Assembly (NCBI GenBank): GCA_016758965.1
Contig: JAEPRB010000063.1
Location: 1 to 64,000 of the forward strand
Direction of reading: 5' to 3'
Origin: Circinella minor
Taxonomy: Eukaryota > Mucoromycota > Mucoromycetes > Mucorales > Lichtheimiaceae
Length of the DNA: 64,000 nucleotides
The position numbers and the translations under genes are program-made. Every line of letters begins with the position of its first letter. Position 1 is the first letter of the stretch. Of this stretch, positions 11,194 through 23,222 are shown one piece after another. Below the pieces are notes generated by a model. It was given only the letters and a program-made list of their open reading frames with translations, ran no database searches and had not been told where the DNA came from.

Positions 11194-11397
11194 ATGTTGG
11201 GTATAGAGTTAACAAAAGTTTATAAAGATGAAAAAACATTAGAAGAAGCTATTGATGCATACTACAAGGAAAGTATTCCAAGAGGTCGAAAAGCAGCTGC
11301 TGAGTCTCATTAAGCAGCAGAGGATTTGCACAAGTCAAAAGGTCAAGCTTTTGGTATACTGCATGGCATTTATCTAGATCTATTGAAGCACAAATGA
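11194..11397 (+). pseudogene. possible C-terminal fragment of an FAD-dependent monooxygenase
   Basis: From ATG 11194 the frame reads TLEEAIDAYYKESIPRGRKA, then ESH, a TAA at 11311-11313, and continues in the same frame (AAEDLHKSKGQAFGILHG…) to TGA at 11395. The A-x-x-x-YY-x-E-x-x-P-R-x-(K/R)-A pattern resembles the C-terminal helix of fungal PHBH-type FAD monooxygenases. No FAD-binding GxGxxG part is present, so if this assignment is right only a tail remains. It is too short to be certain. Confidence 0.3.
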
Positions 11398-12522
11398 ATA
11401 ATGTCAATCAAAAAAGATGAGAATGACGTTGCTACTACTAGTATAATAATTATAATAATAGCAAAGAAATATGAAAACAATAAACCTTTTTTTCTTACTT
11501 GATAAAATAATTTAAATGCTTTTTTATATTGTCCAGAATATTATATTTATTCAATTCACCATATGCATCATAAGAAAAAAATGTATGGGGAAGAGTATTT
11601 TATAATCAATGATACTCGTCCTATTAATGACAAAAAAAATAGAGACTTTGATCGAGCAGTACGTACGTACGTAGCCTATATATAAGAAGAAGAAGAAAAA
11701 GAGAGACCATGATGTACGTATTGTTTTATAATAATTGATGTACAGCTAGTACCATTTACGACTTTAAATTATCATATCCTCACATTCAAATTGCACACTT
11801 CAATAACTACCAAAATGACTGTGTATTATAATGAGATGACTCGTTACGTATGTTTTGAAAATAATTATTAGTAGAACAACTATCGACAGAGAATGAATAG
11901 AATTTGTGAAAATTCACACTCCCCTTCATAGATAGCCGAATCTTTCAAAATTATTTGAATGCAAGTTTGTTTTATGTTCTTGTAGTCAAAGTTATATAGT
12001 ACAAATTTATACGTACGGGTTTATAGTCATTCTCAGTTTTTTAGAAAAAAAAAACCATGACAACAACAAATTTCAAAGTCAAATGTTTTAATATATTTAC
12101 GTATATATAAAGAATTGTGACATTTTTTTTGTTAGTAGACTATGTTATACATAATAATATTCATCATTATTTTTTTATTTTGATTTCAATTACTACGTAA
12201 GCATTCTTTCTTAAACTACTGTAGTAGTAAATAGGATAGCGTAAATCATTATGTTTTTTATTCTATCTATTCTTGTTATTTTTCCTTACAATTATGTTTA
12301 TTTATACTGTATTTACAACCACCTGGACGGTAATATTAGTGAAGTGCTTATGTATCAATCACATGGTCAAAGCACCACCAATGCTCAGTTCCCAAAATAA
12401 AATGTTCTTTTTATAGCTTTTTTTTTCTTAAAATCCCATATTACGTATTGTTTGATACATGTAATAACAATATCATTGATATTAATAACCTATTCTACAT
12501 GAATCTTGATATGTATGATATG

Positions 12523-12642
12523 ATGAATTTAGTCGTCGTTTTTCTCATATGTACCATCGCTTCAGGTGCACATGAATGTTGTCCCTGTGATAATTCAGAT
12601 TGTAGTATAAAGCCAGATAAGAACCATCGCGTCAGAATTTGA
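12523..12642 (+). CDS. putative small secreted Cys-containing peptide (weak)
   Basis: The 39-residue frame starts MNLVVVFLICTIASG, a plausible short signal sequence, followed by a CC-x-C-x4-C pattern (HECCPCDNSDC) and a basic tail. An upstream in-frame ATG at 12448 would lengthen it to 64 residues. A GTAAGC donor lies just after the stop and a CTAG acceptor about 70 bases on, so it may instead be part of a spliced gene. No homologue is recognised and chance cannot be excluded. Confidence 0.2.
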   Translation: MNLVVVFLICTIASGAHECCPCDNSDCSIKPDKNHRVRI

Positions 12643-12788
12643 AGTAAGCTTGGAACAGGGTTGTATTATTGTTGTATATTAAAAGTTGATAACAACCTGT
12701 CTTTTTTTTCTTTTCTAGACATATATTGATGTAACTGAGAGAATAGTTATGAACAATAATAGAATACGTATATAATGTAATATATATT

Positions 12789-13489
12789 CACCACGGCTAA
12801 AAATTGCATGCAATTACCTAATTCTCTATGAATATGAATCTATAGGTTATGAAATGCCATGCTTCTCTATGGATATCCATGAAAAAAGACAATCATTCAT
12901 TTTCATGGAAATAAATCCATGGATCTCTATTACAAAAAATAATGAATCTGAATGACAATGTATGACTCTGAATGATATATGAATCTGCATAAAACTGAAC
13001 AAATATCTATAAAAAAATATCTATGAATATGAATGAAAGTGCATCCTTTGTAAATATGAGTGATAATCTATGAAATTGCATACTTAGACTTTGTGAACCC
13101 ATGATTGTTTGACGAGAAGTAGTATTCCCACGCACTTCTTTTACTAATTTTCTCATCATCTCATATAGTTAATGACCCACAAAAAGAAAATTTTACTATT
13201 CAAAGTGCCTGTCATAATATAGTAGAAGTGGTTTCAGCCATGTTATAGCCACAGTATAATGCTTATGTTCATAAAGTAAAATATATATCATTAAAAAACT
13301 AGGTGCTGAAAATCTATGAACCTGAATGAATCTATTGCTTATTAATTTATGAATATCTATGAATATCTATAATCCTCGTTGATCTATGAATCTGCATGAA
13401 ATGACACTTTTCATAGAGATTCATGTCGTTAGTGATCATGTAGATTCATGGAAATTCATTCATTTCTAGTACTCATTTTAGCCGTGGTG
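12789..13489. mobile_element. 701-bp element with CACCACGGCTAAAA inverted ends
   Basis: A perfect 14-bp terminal inverted repeat, CACCACGGCTAAAA, lies at 12789-12802 and, reverse-complemented, at 13476-13489. Both sides are flanked by ATT, a possible 3-bp target duplication. There is no coding frame inside. The interior is filled with degenerate copies of a CTATGAATMTGAAT-like unit, which makes it visibly different from its surroundings. Probably a non-autonomous DNA transposon; the superfamily is uncertain. Confidence 0.75.
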
Positions 13490-14762
13490 ATTGCTCTATA
13501 TTCTAGTTTATTATATCTATTTTATTTGAAGAGTGGTCTATAACGCAGAGAGGAAGGTAATTTTAATTGTCCAGCGAGTGGATATCTTGTTGCTAAAGGT
13601 AGATTCGACTAATTTTTCTATGACCTATTCGATGCAAACAACAATCGCCTTGAATATAACTGATAATAACCAAAAGTCCCACCAGTGAAAAAAAAAGTAG
13701 TTATGACAGACAACTGCCCTTCTACATCCACCCTGAGATAATGAATGGAGTATGTATATGTTTTTTTATGGTGGTTCACCGCACACCCTATTATAATAAA
13801 AAATAAAACTAGATGATTTTACTTTTTATTTTACTATTATAAATAATTTATAATAAATAAAATAAAAGAGAATTACTATATGGGCTGCAAGATCAATAGA
13901 CATTTTTTTAACAACTTGTCTACTACTTGCCATATATACAATAGGTTTTGTACGCAGTCCACCTCAAATAATTTTTACTAGCCATTTCTTCATATCTAAC
14001 CTTTTTTTTTTTTGTTTTTGTTTTTATGAACAAAGATTCTTTATTTCCGGTTATTTATTCACTTTGACCCACTCTTTTTTTTTCTTATAAATTTTATTTT
14101 CTATGAATTTATCTGTATACTTTTATATATATCATATCTTTTCAAACAATTTATAGTTGTTACCATAGAAATAAATATTTAAAGTGCAAAATTTTTCTTT
14201 TAAGAAAACTCAGCGGCAAACTTAAAAAAAAGAATGTGGGAAAAGGGGGTCTGTGCTTTTTCGGAGTAACTTTGTGAAACAAACTAATAACATGGATCGG
14301 CATGAAACGATTTATGTACTTCTTTAACCATCGAACAGTTTTCTTTTCTTATTATTCCTCTTTATTTCATTCTTACGGCTTAATACCTTTTACTTCATTT
14401 AACAATGTCACATGGTTCTTTCGGTATTTGAAACCAATTGGACAGTCATAAACGCGTCATAACTACGGAAATTCAAATTTTTGAAAACGGTCACGAAAAA
14501 AAAGTTATAAAAAGGGGGAACTTTTTCCTACTTTTTTTTCTTCTCTTTTTTCTTCACTTCTCTGCAATTCATGAGTTTCTTCTTTAAGATTTCTCTGAAT
14601 TTCATTAAGATATCTCTGATTTCTTTAGTTTTTTAACCAATAAGATTTCTCTGATTTTCAATAAGACTTCTCTGAGTTCTTTCGAACTTGAGCTTTTTGA
14701 ACTTGAGCTTTTTGAAGTTTTGAAGTTTTGAAAGTTTTGAAAGCAATTTTGGAAATTGCTTT

Positions 14763-14795
<33 letters not shown>

Positions 14796-15336
14796 AAAAA
14801 AATTTTTTATTGGTTTTTTTTAATAATAATAACTTTTGGTTATTATTATTTTTATTGTTGGCTTTTTTAATTTTTTTTTTATTGTTGGTTTTTTTTAATA
14901 AAGTTTTTTATAATTGAAGTGGGTTTACCAAAACCATTCTGTTTTTAATGGTAACAAGTTTAAGCAATTACTTTTTTTGAAAATGATTTTGTTCCTGTAT
15001 TAAACGGGCGTTTATAGTTCAAAACGCTCTATAAATTAAAAAGGAACAGGTACAGTTATATGTCTACGCGTAAATTTTATTTTATAATAAAAGTTAGTTA
15101 CTTGAATGAATTACGCTAAAAAGAATTACAAATTACTACTACATTATATATTTCATTATGGAGAAATGCCTTTTATAATTTATTTGTGTTTGCTCTTAAA
15201 ATTATGTAATAAAGAGAAAGCAGTTTATTTCTACGTAAAAAACATGGGCTTGATAAATAATAATTATTATATTTACGTATCAAAAACTTATTAAAAATGG
15301 AGAGTGTAAATAATACTACTACAGTGAACAAGTTCT
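13490..15336. other. intergenic DNA with T-rich and tandem-repeat sequence
   Basis: No supported gene. 14570-14760 carries short imperfect tandem units (AAGATTTCTCTGA-like, then GAACTTGAGCTTTTT twice, then GAAGTTTT units). It is followed by a T run at 14764-14791 and TTTTTATTGTTGG repeats to about 14895. An open frame at 15106-15294 is AT-rich, lacks coding character and is not called. Confidence 0.5.
14764..14791 (+). repeat. poly-T run (about 28 nt)
   Basis: Uninterrupted T homopolymer next to other T-rich repeats. Confidence 0.9.
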
Positions 15337-16654
15337 CTATACTTGAAGTACAACTCTATATTTTGCTTGACCTTTTTTAACTACTTGAATAGCTTCTTCA
15401 ATTTGATCCATTGAATATATTTTTTCAATCCATGGTTTTATCTCATTTAAATGTTCATTCACAAATATTAACATCTCTTGTATTTCTTTGGGTGATCCAA
15501 CAGCTGCTCCTACAATTGAAAGTTGTCGTTGTAAAATCAAATGAACAGGAATTCCGTTTAAAAAGGCTTCAGGTGCTGTTGTTAAAATAAATGTACCATT
15601 GGGTTCCATGAATGAAAGATAATAAGACCAATTAAATTCATGAATACCAAAACTTGTACATAGAATCATATGAGATAACAAGTACGGATTGGAACCACCC
15701 ATGTTGTTGTTACTAGTAGTTAAAATGAATTCATCAGCACCTAACATTTCAGCATCTTTTCTTTTTTCATTGGATGTTGAAAAAATAATGACTTTGGCAC
15801 CTAATGCTTTTGCCCATTGAATAGCGAAATGTCCTAATCCTCCTATTACATAATATATGGATTTTAAAAGTTAGTAAGACGTTTTACATAAAGAGGAAGG
15901 ATTATATGAATGAGTTAATTTTACCTATACCAATGACACCTACCACCGATCCTTTTTTTACGCCATGTTTTTTTAGTGGAGCAAAAGTAGCTATACCAGC
16001 ACAAAAAAAAGATGTACAAAGTCCACTCCCATATTGCTTAATTAAATCCATAGGAATTTTAAATACAAAATGACTTTTGCCTCTCCATTTCGTTCCAAAT
16101 CCACCATAGATTTTATCACCATTGGCCCAATACCCTGTAATAGTTCGTCGAGGACCTTGACGGCATACGTTTTCTTGATTATTTTTACATTCTTTACATT
16201 CATGACATGAATCACAATGAGCTCCTATACCCACATAATCACCTATTTTGAATTGTGTAATATCTTCGCCAACTTTTGTAATAGTACCTACGATTCTATA
16301 TATGGTTGTAGTAAGTGGATGAAATTTTTTTTTAAAAAAAAACAAATGTGTGTATGTTTGAAAGGCAGGCGTTAGAAGAGAAATAGATACTTGCTCATGA
16401 CCTCCAACAAAAGGATAATCTGTTGGACCCCAATCACTATTCATAACATGTAAATCAGTTGCACAAATACCACAATGAGTAATCTTAATTTCGACATTGT
16501 CATTTTCAAACGTTTTGAGTGAAAGTTTACGCCATTCTAAAGGTTGACCTATTTTTTTTTTGTTTTGTTTTAGTTTTCCGCTTGGTATTGATTGTAAATA
16601 ATTATTATTTACCTTTTCCAGGACAAACCCATCCATAAAACGTATCGTTTTCAT
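15337..16654 (-). CDS. zinc-dependent alcohol dehydrogenase (NADP-ADH / cinnamyl-ADH type)
   Basis: Three exons (16395-16654, 15925-16295, 15337-15842) give a 378-residue cytosolic medium-chain dehydrogenase that interconverts alcohols and aldehydes. Visible features: catalytic-zinc motif CGICATDLH, then PFVGGHE; the structural-zinc cysteine cluster C-x2-C-x2-C-x7-C in DSCHECKECKNNQENVC; the cofactor loop GIGGLGHFAIQWAKALGA; and the C-terminal GSPKEIQEML region. The order and length match the class VI/CAD-like branch (yeast ADH6/ADH7 type), which usually prefers NADPH. Intron 1 is read as GC-AG: the donor GCAAGT after CATGA restores GHE-IVGTITKVG, whereas the nearby GTATCT donor would break the frame. 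The GT-AG second intron restores GIGGLG. The aldehyde substrate cannot be told from sequence. Confidence 0.95.
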
Positions 16655-19108
16655 TCTTAGTATTGGTATTATTGGAAGAAGAAGAAATCATTGAAGTTAT
16701 TAAGTGGAAAGAAGAAGAAAAAAAAATAGTATTTTACCTATTTATTTCAATATACGCCTGCATCTTTGTTTATTATTTTGAAAGATAGTTGGATTACCGA
16801 TGTCTTCTTGATATAACATGCATAGTAAAATAAGAATATTATATACAACACGTTCCTATGTATACAGTTTCAATTCATAATTAGCGCATAAGTAAAGGTA
16901 GTTAGTACGTAACTGTTTCAATAAAATGGTTTATTGTTACGTACTTGGTATTAATTTGTTGCATATAACACAACAGTATTGTTGTACTGCATGATTTTTT
17001 TTCACTTTCAGATGACTTTTGACAACCTTCTTCCACTCAAAAACAAAAAGGATTGAAGCGTGTATTTGCCAATCCTGTTTGTATATATTCAGACTATATT
17101 AATATTTTAATTTATACAAACCTCATATATATATGTGCAGTGATATATAAAAAAAAATGAAACGAGCTCAGGAATAGTTTCATAAGAAGTTTTTAATGGT
17201 ATAAAAATCACTTCTATGCAAAAATAAAAAATAGGGCCTGTTCATTCGGGTTTTATAATGTTCAAGCAAATATAACTTTTTGTATTTTACCTAATCACAA
17301 ACGCGTTACTCCCGTCATGCTTGTCCCAACAATTCAAATCGTTAATTGATCTACGATCATAATGAGAACGATGAGGTATGTCTTTGACTTTGGTTGAAGT
17401 CCTTTTTTTTTTTTAAAAAAAAAACAAAACATTATGATTGTTTTTACTGTTTGCTCCAGCTGTGGACAAGAGAGGGGACACCGAGTATATTACTTACCGA
17501 GATTATCTTAACATTCCCTAATCGTTTGACAATTTAAATATCGTAATGGTACCAATATAATACAATTTGGAATCTATTCACGTGTATTTCTCGAATTGTG
17601 GACAAAAATATTCACAGAACGCGTAACTCTTGAAGATTGTCCCCAAAAGATGCCCTTTTAATCGATATGAGCCAAACACTCTAAGGCACATTATTCATAC
17701 AAATATATAATCAATTATCCATAATAATAATTAAAAAGGTTCCGTTCTATTTTTTTTTTTTTTTTGTGTTTCCTAGCTCATATACCGTTTTAAAGATTCA
17801 AGTAATATTCACAAACTTACTCGCTTGATATGTTTAAAAGAAATCAGATACACGTTTCCCAGTTAAATCGTGGGCGATAGGTGATAATGAAAAAGAATTG
17901 ATGTGTCTCATATGACTCATCAACCTTCTTTAATATCTAGTTGAATTATTTGGCCTCTTTTAGAAGCAAGAGTTCGCTTATAACAAAGGACAATGATCTC
18001 CAAAAATGTATTGTGGTGTTGGATCGTCGTATTTGCAGATGCGAACATATTTTTCTTTAAAAAAAAAGAAAAGATATACCCATTGATTTTTATCAGGGTT
18101 TTCAAGAGCAAGTAGTGACACAATTTAAAATTCAAATTTACAAAAAATTTTAAGAAGATCCCGTATGTATTTATATTGAAAGATTTTTAGCTTTTATGAT
18201 TCCAATAGACCCGTTGAAGTTGAAACAACAGTAAATTATTTAATAATTGTTTCAAAGGCTTGCACAACATCTTCTACGTATCTCCTTCAACAAATGTGAT
18301 TTTTTAAAGAACTATATTATCACATGTTGTTCAATGTCTCAACAAAATTGTTGTAAACGATGAACTATAGGGGTAGATTACTGGAGAACTACAATCGCGG
18401 ATCGTTATGAAATACTCTTTTGTGTTATATAGCATTGCGACTAATTTCATTATTTAAAAATTAATTTTCAAGTATGAACAAAGAATGATAGGACATTTAA
18501 ATACTATTTTCAAGCGTCAATTTCTTTCAATCTCATTCTTTAATACTTGAACTAGATCCAGCGAATTATTTTTGAGTATATATATATATTCTAATGGTCT
18601 CAAAAAGTCATATAACAATTCTATTAAATAGAAAAATAATAACTATTTCTTTCAAAATTAAAAACTTCTAACTGGTAAATTGTTGTTACACAAGATATTT
18701 TCTAAAGGGGATCTTATATATAATAAGAAAGAGATCTTTAATAAATATGGTTTTACAGCTAGAGAATAAATATTCAAAATAGTCTTCTCATCTCTTTATA
18801 TATAATGTATATATATATATATATAATCATAGAATACTAATAAAGATGAATTATATTTTGTTACGTCCATATTAAGATAAAATAATGTTAGTAAAAAAAT
18901 ACATAATGAGGCTCGGGCTTAAACATTTGAATTAAAAAAAAAATGTTGTATTGGCTAAATTTCATTGGCTACTTTTATAACTGGATCATAAAGGGGGTCA
19001 GAATAAAGAAGGGAGGAGAAGGTAAACTGAACCTTCCTTCTCTCTTTTTTATTTTTGTTCATCCATTCCTTTATAATATAATTTACTTTTATTAAAAAAA
19101 AGAACAAA
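16655..19108. other. divergent intergenic region between the ADH and SEC62 genes
   Basis: This is the shared upstream region of two divergently transcribed genes, AT-rich with several TACGTA palindromes (about 16905, 16938, 18275) and a TA repeat near 18809-18824. No gene or clear element was seen. Short frames such as 17920-18135 lack support. Confidence 0.5.
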
Positions 19109-20089
19109 ATGAGTCATTCTCACGGACCACAACAAACAATTCGTATTGCTGATGCTAAAGTGGCACCTCCCTTTTATAAAGCAACAGCTGAATTCTTACG
19201 CGATACAAAGAAGTCAGGTTTAAAAATGCGACAAGGTGTTTTTAATGGAAAACGAGTAGAATATTTTAAAGGTAAGTTTTTTCTTTTCTTCAAAAAAAAA
19301 AAAAAAGAGAAATAGATGAAGTATTTTACAATTATAAATACTCATGTTACAAATAAATAAATAAATAAATAAAAAATAGGCAAGAGTGGAGTCAATGGAT
19401 TGTTGAAAGAAGGATTCGCTAAAGTGTTACCTAAAGATCGTGAACAAGTAACAACTCGTGAAGACGCGATTAAAGTAATGAATGACCTTGGAAAACATGG
19501 ATTTATCTTACGAGTAAATCGTGGAGATAATATTGGTGGAAAAGGATCAGCACGTGTATTGCAACCTAACCCACAACAAGAATTAAAAGATGATGGTTAT
19601 TATATGTGGATTTATGAAGGATCTCAATTAAAACTTTATTTGTATGCCGCATTATTAGTTGTTACTGTCTTAGCTGCTGTGTTATTCCCTCTTTGGCCAG
19701 AATCATTACGTTTAGGTGTTTGGTATCTTAGTGTGGGTGTTCTTGGATTATTAGGTGTCTTCTTTGGTATTGCCATTGTTCGTCTTATTCTTTATATTAT
19801 TACAATTGTTATCTTGCCTCGTGGTATTTGGATCTTCCCCAATTTGTTTGAAGATGTCGGCATTATTGATAGTTTTATTCCATTCTGGGCTTGGGATGAA
19901 CCTTCTGCAAAGAAATCTGGTTCATCTTCTTCAACAAATGAAAAAACAACTTCAGAAACATCATCATCGTCAGCAACGACAACTGCAGCTACAACTACCA
20001 CAAAAACAACAACAGTTTCAGCTTCTGAAGCAGAACCAGCACCAGTGATTGGAGATGAAACTGTTACTGATACTACTACATCCAATTAA
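19109..20089 (+). CDS. SEC62: SEC62 translocation protein
   Basis: Two exons (19109-19271 and 19380-20089) give 290 residues. Sec62 is an ER-membrane subunit of the Sec61/Sec63 translocon needed for post-translational import of secretory precursors. The N-terminal cytosolic domain contains FLRDTKKSGLKMRQGVFNGK and the GVNGLLKEGFAKVLPKDREQ block typical of the family. Two hydrophobic segments lie at about residues 140-160 and 168-198, joined by a short luminal PLWPESLRLG loop, followed by the conserved RGIWIFPNLFEDVG stretch. The Ser/Thr-rich acidic tail is disordered. The ATG is the first in frame, preceded by an A-rich leader. The 3' end faces the DGCR6-like gene, 237 nt away. Confidence 0.96.
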
Positions 20090-20326
20090 AAAACAACTCC
20101 ATCCCATCAAAAACAAAATAATCTTTCTTTATATCAAATTTGCATTTTTTTTCCCCCTCTTTTTTTTTTTTTATATATAAACACTTTTAATGTATGTATA
20201 TATAATATTTTATAATATTTACAAAGTTGCTTGGGGGGGGGAGTGGGAATCTACTGGAATAAGATGAAGATGATCTGAAGATAGTGAGTAAAAAAAAAAA
20301 AATTCAGTGGGGGGTGGGTTATAATT

Positions 20327-21764
20327 CTATTCATTATTATTATTATTATTTTCGTCGTCATCAATCATATCTAATAGGATGGATAAAATTTTGTGTTGCA
20401 TTTGTATTTCTGCAGGATCATTTGTTTGCTTGAAAAATGGTACTTTTAACTATAATAAATTTGGTTTATTATATTTCAAATGTCAGAAAAATTAATGATA
20501 ATAAATAAACTTCTTCTTTCTCTTACCATAGCTAATCGACCTTGTTGAGAACGTAATTGATTATCCATTTGTCTTAATATATGCATATCAATTTTTCGAA
20601 GTTCTTCTTGTGCTTTTTTTTCTATAGCCTATATAAAATCATTAAATATTTTCTCTCTCTCTCTCTCTCTTTCACAATTATTATCACTCACCTCATAATC
20701 AGGAGTTTTTCCTACTAACTCTCTAAATAAACAATAAATAGACAGGTTAAACGACGAGTGACTATGTAAAAAAAAAAAAAAAAAGTATGTGTGTGTAATC
20801 TATAGGAAAAGATAATAACAATAATATAAACTTACTGTGCAAAAAGTGCATCTTTAGATTTTTGATGTCTAGATTGTACCTCTTGTCGTTTTCTATTAAG
20901 CTCTTCTTCTAAATTATGCTATTATATATATAGTTTAGATGATTGAATATATTATTTTCCTTCAGTTTTAAATAGTATATATACATCTTTTTTTACCTGT
21001 GACTGTTGACATTCCCTTAAAACTGATAATAAATCGGTTTCTCTACACATTCTTCCTAATGCTTCTAACACTTGAGGTGTAACTTTTGTTGTGTTTCGAA
21101 GTGAATCCAATAATGAATCAAGTGAATTATCTGGTTGTTTTTCCTCAAATGAATAATATGGTTCCATTTGACTTGCTTCAGGGTCATATGCCTCTGGTTG
21201 GTATCCTTCAGGATCGTATGCTTCAGGGTTGTATGCTTCAGGGTTGTATGCTTCCGGTTGATAAGACTCTTCTTTTTGTATTGACATATAATTATTTTGA
21301 TCTTGTTTTTGTTGTTGTTGATTAGATAAGAATTCTTGCCGTACTTCAGCAATAAGTGAAGGATCAATAGCAGCTAAACTCATTCCAGTAGGAATATTAA
21401 GACTAGAAGAATCAATAGGTGGTGTTTGTTCAACTTCCATTAACCTTGATTCCAACGGTTGTGATGGTGTCATTTCCATTGATTCATTTTGAACCTTGAT
21501 TATTATTTGAAAAACGATTTAAAAATAGGTTTATTGAAAGAAATCATTTTTAAGGTTCTATGGAAGTAAAACATATACTTGTACATATACAAACCTGATC
21601 GATCGGATCTGGATGAACATTATTAATATTATTATTTTCTTGTTCCTGTTGTTGTTTTTGAGCCTATAAACAAATATATATTTAGTTTTTTCTTTATTAA
21701 GACTAGATTAGAATAAAATAAATATCTGTACCTGTAAAAATGACAAGATTTGATTAATGTCCAT
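20327..21764 (-). CDS. DGCR6-like coiled-coil protein
   Basis: Seven exons (21732-21764, 21595-21663, 20997-21494, 20836-20918, 20692-20722, 20527-20628, 20327-20449) join in frame to 312 residues. The N-terminal part is Gln/Asn-rich and disordered and carries six tandem YxPEA/G pentapeptides. From about residue 150 the order matches the DGCR6 family known from animals: a Leu-rich helix (LDSLLDSLRNTT…), LLSVLRECQQSQ, a charged coiled coil (NLEEELNRKRQEVQSRHQKS), IDMHILRQMDNQLRSQQ, then PFFKQTNDPAEIQMQHKILS, corresponding to the TNPQELMLQMNLLE region of the animal protein. Molecular function is poorly known in any organism. The start MDINQILSFLQ is a short first exon. The family call is from remembered similarity and a profile search would settle it. 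Confidence 0.8.
21174..21263 (-). repeat. 15-bp tandem repeat encoding six Y-x-P-E-A/G pentapeptides
   Basis: Six units of 15 nt in frame inside exon 3 of the DGCR6-like gene, differing mostly at the second residue (Q, N, N, D, Q, D) with one A to G change. The near-identity of the units indicates recent slippage or unequal exchange. Confidence 0.95.
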
Positions 21765-23222
21765 GGTTGAAAGAGTAAGAAGGAATGATCGCGCTACTTT
21801 AAAGTAATAAGAAGAGTTCTTGACATATTTATGCGTAGTAACGGAACACAAAAAAAAAACGGAAATACGACTCAATGATAATAAATACTGGATCCAGGAT
21901 TATTATACATAAATGCTACTATAGAAATATATGGCTACTTCTTTTTATGCACTAGTAATATTAATACCAATAATAAGCAATAAATAGTCGGGAATATCTG
22001 TCTTCACTTTTTTATTCTCTCTCTCAAGATTAACACATCGCAGTAGTACGTAACTTCTCCCGCCATGATAAATCCTATGATATTCAATTCATCTGGTAGT
22101 AGTAAAAATACATCGTATATAAATCTAATTGACATACAATTTATATCAATAGAAAAAGCATGTTCGGCCTGTGCTAATCCCAACGTATTATCCCACTCAA
22201 AAAAAAACAGCACATTAATACGGACATATCCTAATTCCAGTAATTCCAAGCACAAATATTTTTATTGCTGATGTTGGTTAAAGCCGTGTAAGTCCCTTTT
22301 TTGTTGTAAAATTGGACTTTGTTCAGTATGGGCAATCCGTATTATTATTTTTAATGTTATTGTTGTCGTCATGATCGTTAAGTACAGTTAACGATACTAT
22401 TTTTCTTTTAGCATAGATGATTCCATCATCTATCTTCAAATTTGTACTAATAGTAAAACTAAAAGAGTGTAATAAGGTTAAAGCAAAGAGGAAAAAAAAA
22501 GGCAAGAATCTTACCACATTGGAGCTCTTACCATTCATTTCTATGTAAAATAGAAAAGAAAAGAATCTAAAAAATATTCTCTATTGTTTAGTACTAGCGT
22601 AGATATAAAAATCTCTCTTTTTCTTTTCTATACGTACGTACCTATATAAATGGTACAGTTCTCTTGATTCACGCGAAATTCTATTGAGCCTTTGAAATGC
22701 TCGCTACGTATTTTGAAAAATACGTAGAAGGGAAGGGAAGCAGTTTACGGCAGTTCTACTTAAAAACGTAAGTATTGCTTTCTGTAAATATATCGTATGA
22801 GAATATTTATGATACGTACGTACGTTTTTTTATTTGTCTGCATTCGATATCAGTAACAATAACACCAAAATATTTTATATTTATATTATGTCTTTCGAAT
22901 TTATTAACATTAAACCTTATTGTAACAACTTAGGAACGAAAGAAAAAAATGGTGGAGGGTCGACTGTTGCCCCAGCAAGAGAAAATCAATTAATCTATAC
23001 CTGTGTTGTTTTATATCATACATATGGTTTGTTATACTACACATTAAATCACATGCGTAATTTTTTTTCTACACAATCTTCCATCGAATATATATATAAT
23101 TAATAGAGTATTTTATTATGATTAAAGCCAATTTTGTTTTATAATACTATTATATTTTAATTACTAGTAATGGTTTGAGAAATGTAATATGTTATAGATA
23201 TATGGTATACAAATATTTAGCA
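21765..23222. other. intergenic region between the DGCR6-like and transporter genes
   Basis: Apart from the weak 71-codon frame noted at 22323-22538, nothing coding was seen. TACGTA/GTACGTAC palindromes cluster at 22040, 22632, 22700-22725 and 22813. Confidence 0.5.
22323..22538 (-). CDS. putative small secreted or membrane protein (weak)
   Basis: The 71-residue frame begins MNGKSSNVVRFL followed by a strongly hydrophobic stretch (PFFFLFALTLLHSFSF) that could be a signal peptide, then a polar Asn/Asp-rich tail. GTAAG donors overlap the first codons, so it may be mis-spliced or spurious. No family is recognised. The rest of 21765-23222 has no better candidate. Confidence 0.22.
   Translation of the reverse strand: MNGKSSNVVRFLPFFFLFALTLLHSFSFTISTNLKIDDGIIYAKRKIVSLTVLNDHDDNNNIKNNNTDCPY

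Noticed and set aside
14990..15065. possible hairpin with GTTCCTGT and ACAGG arms
   Set aside because: Arms pair over only five to six bases in register; not significant.
19792..20085. 97-codon antisense frame over SEC62
   Set aside because: Val/Asp-rich mirror of the Ser/Thr tail of SEC62; no independent support.
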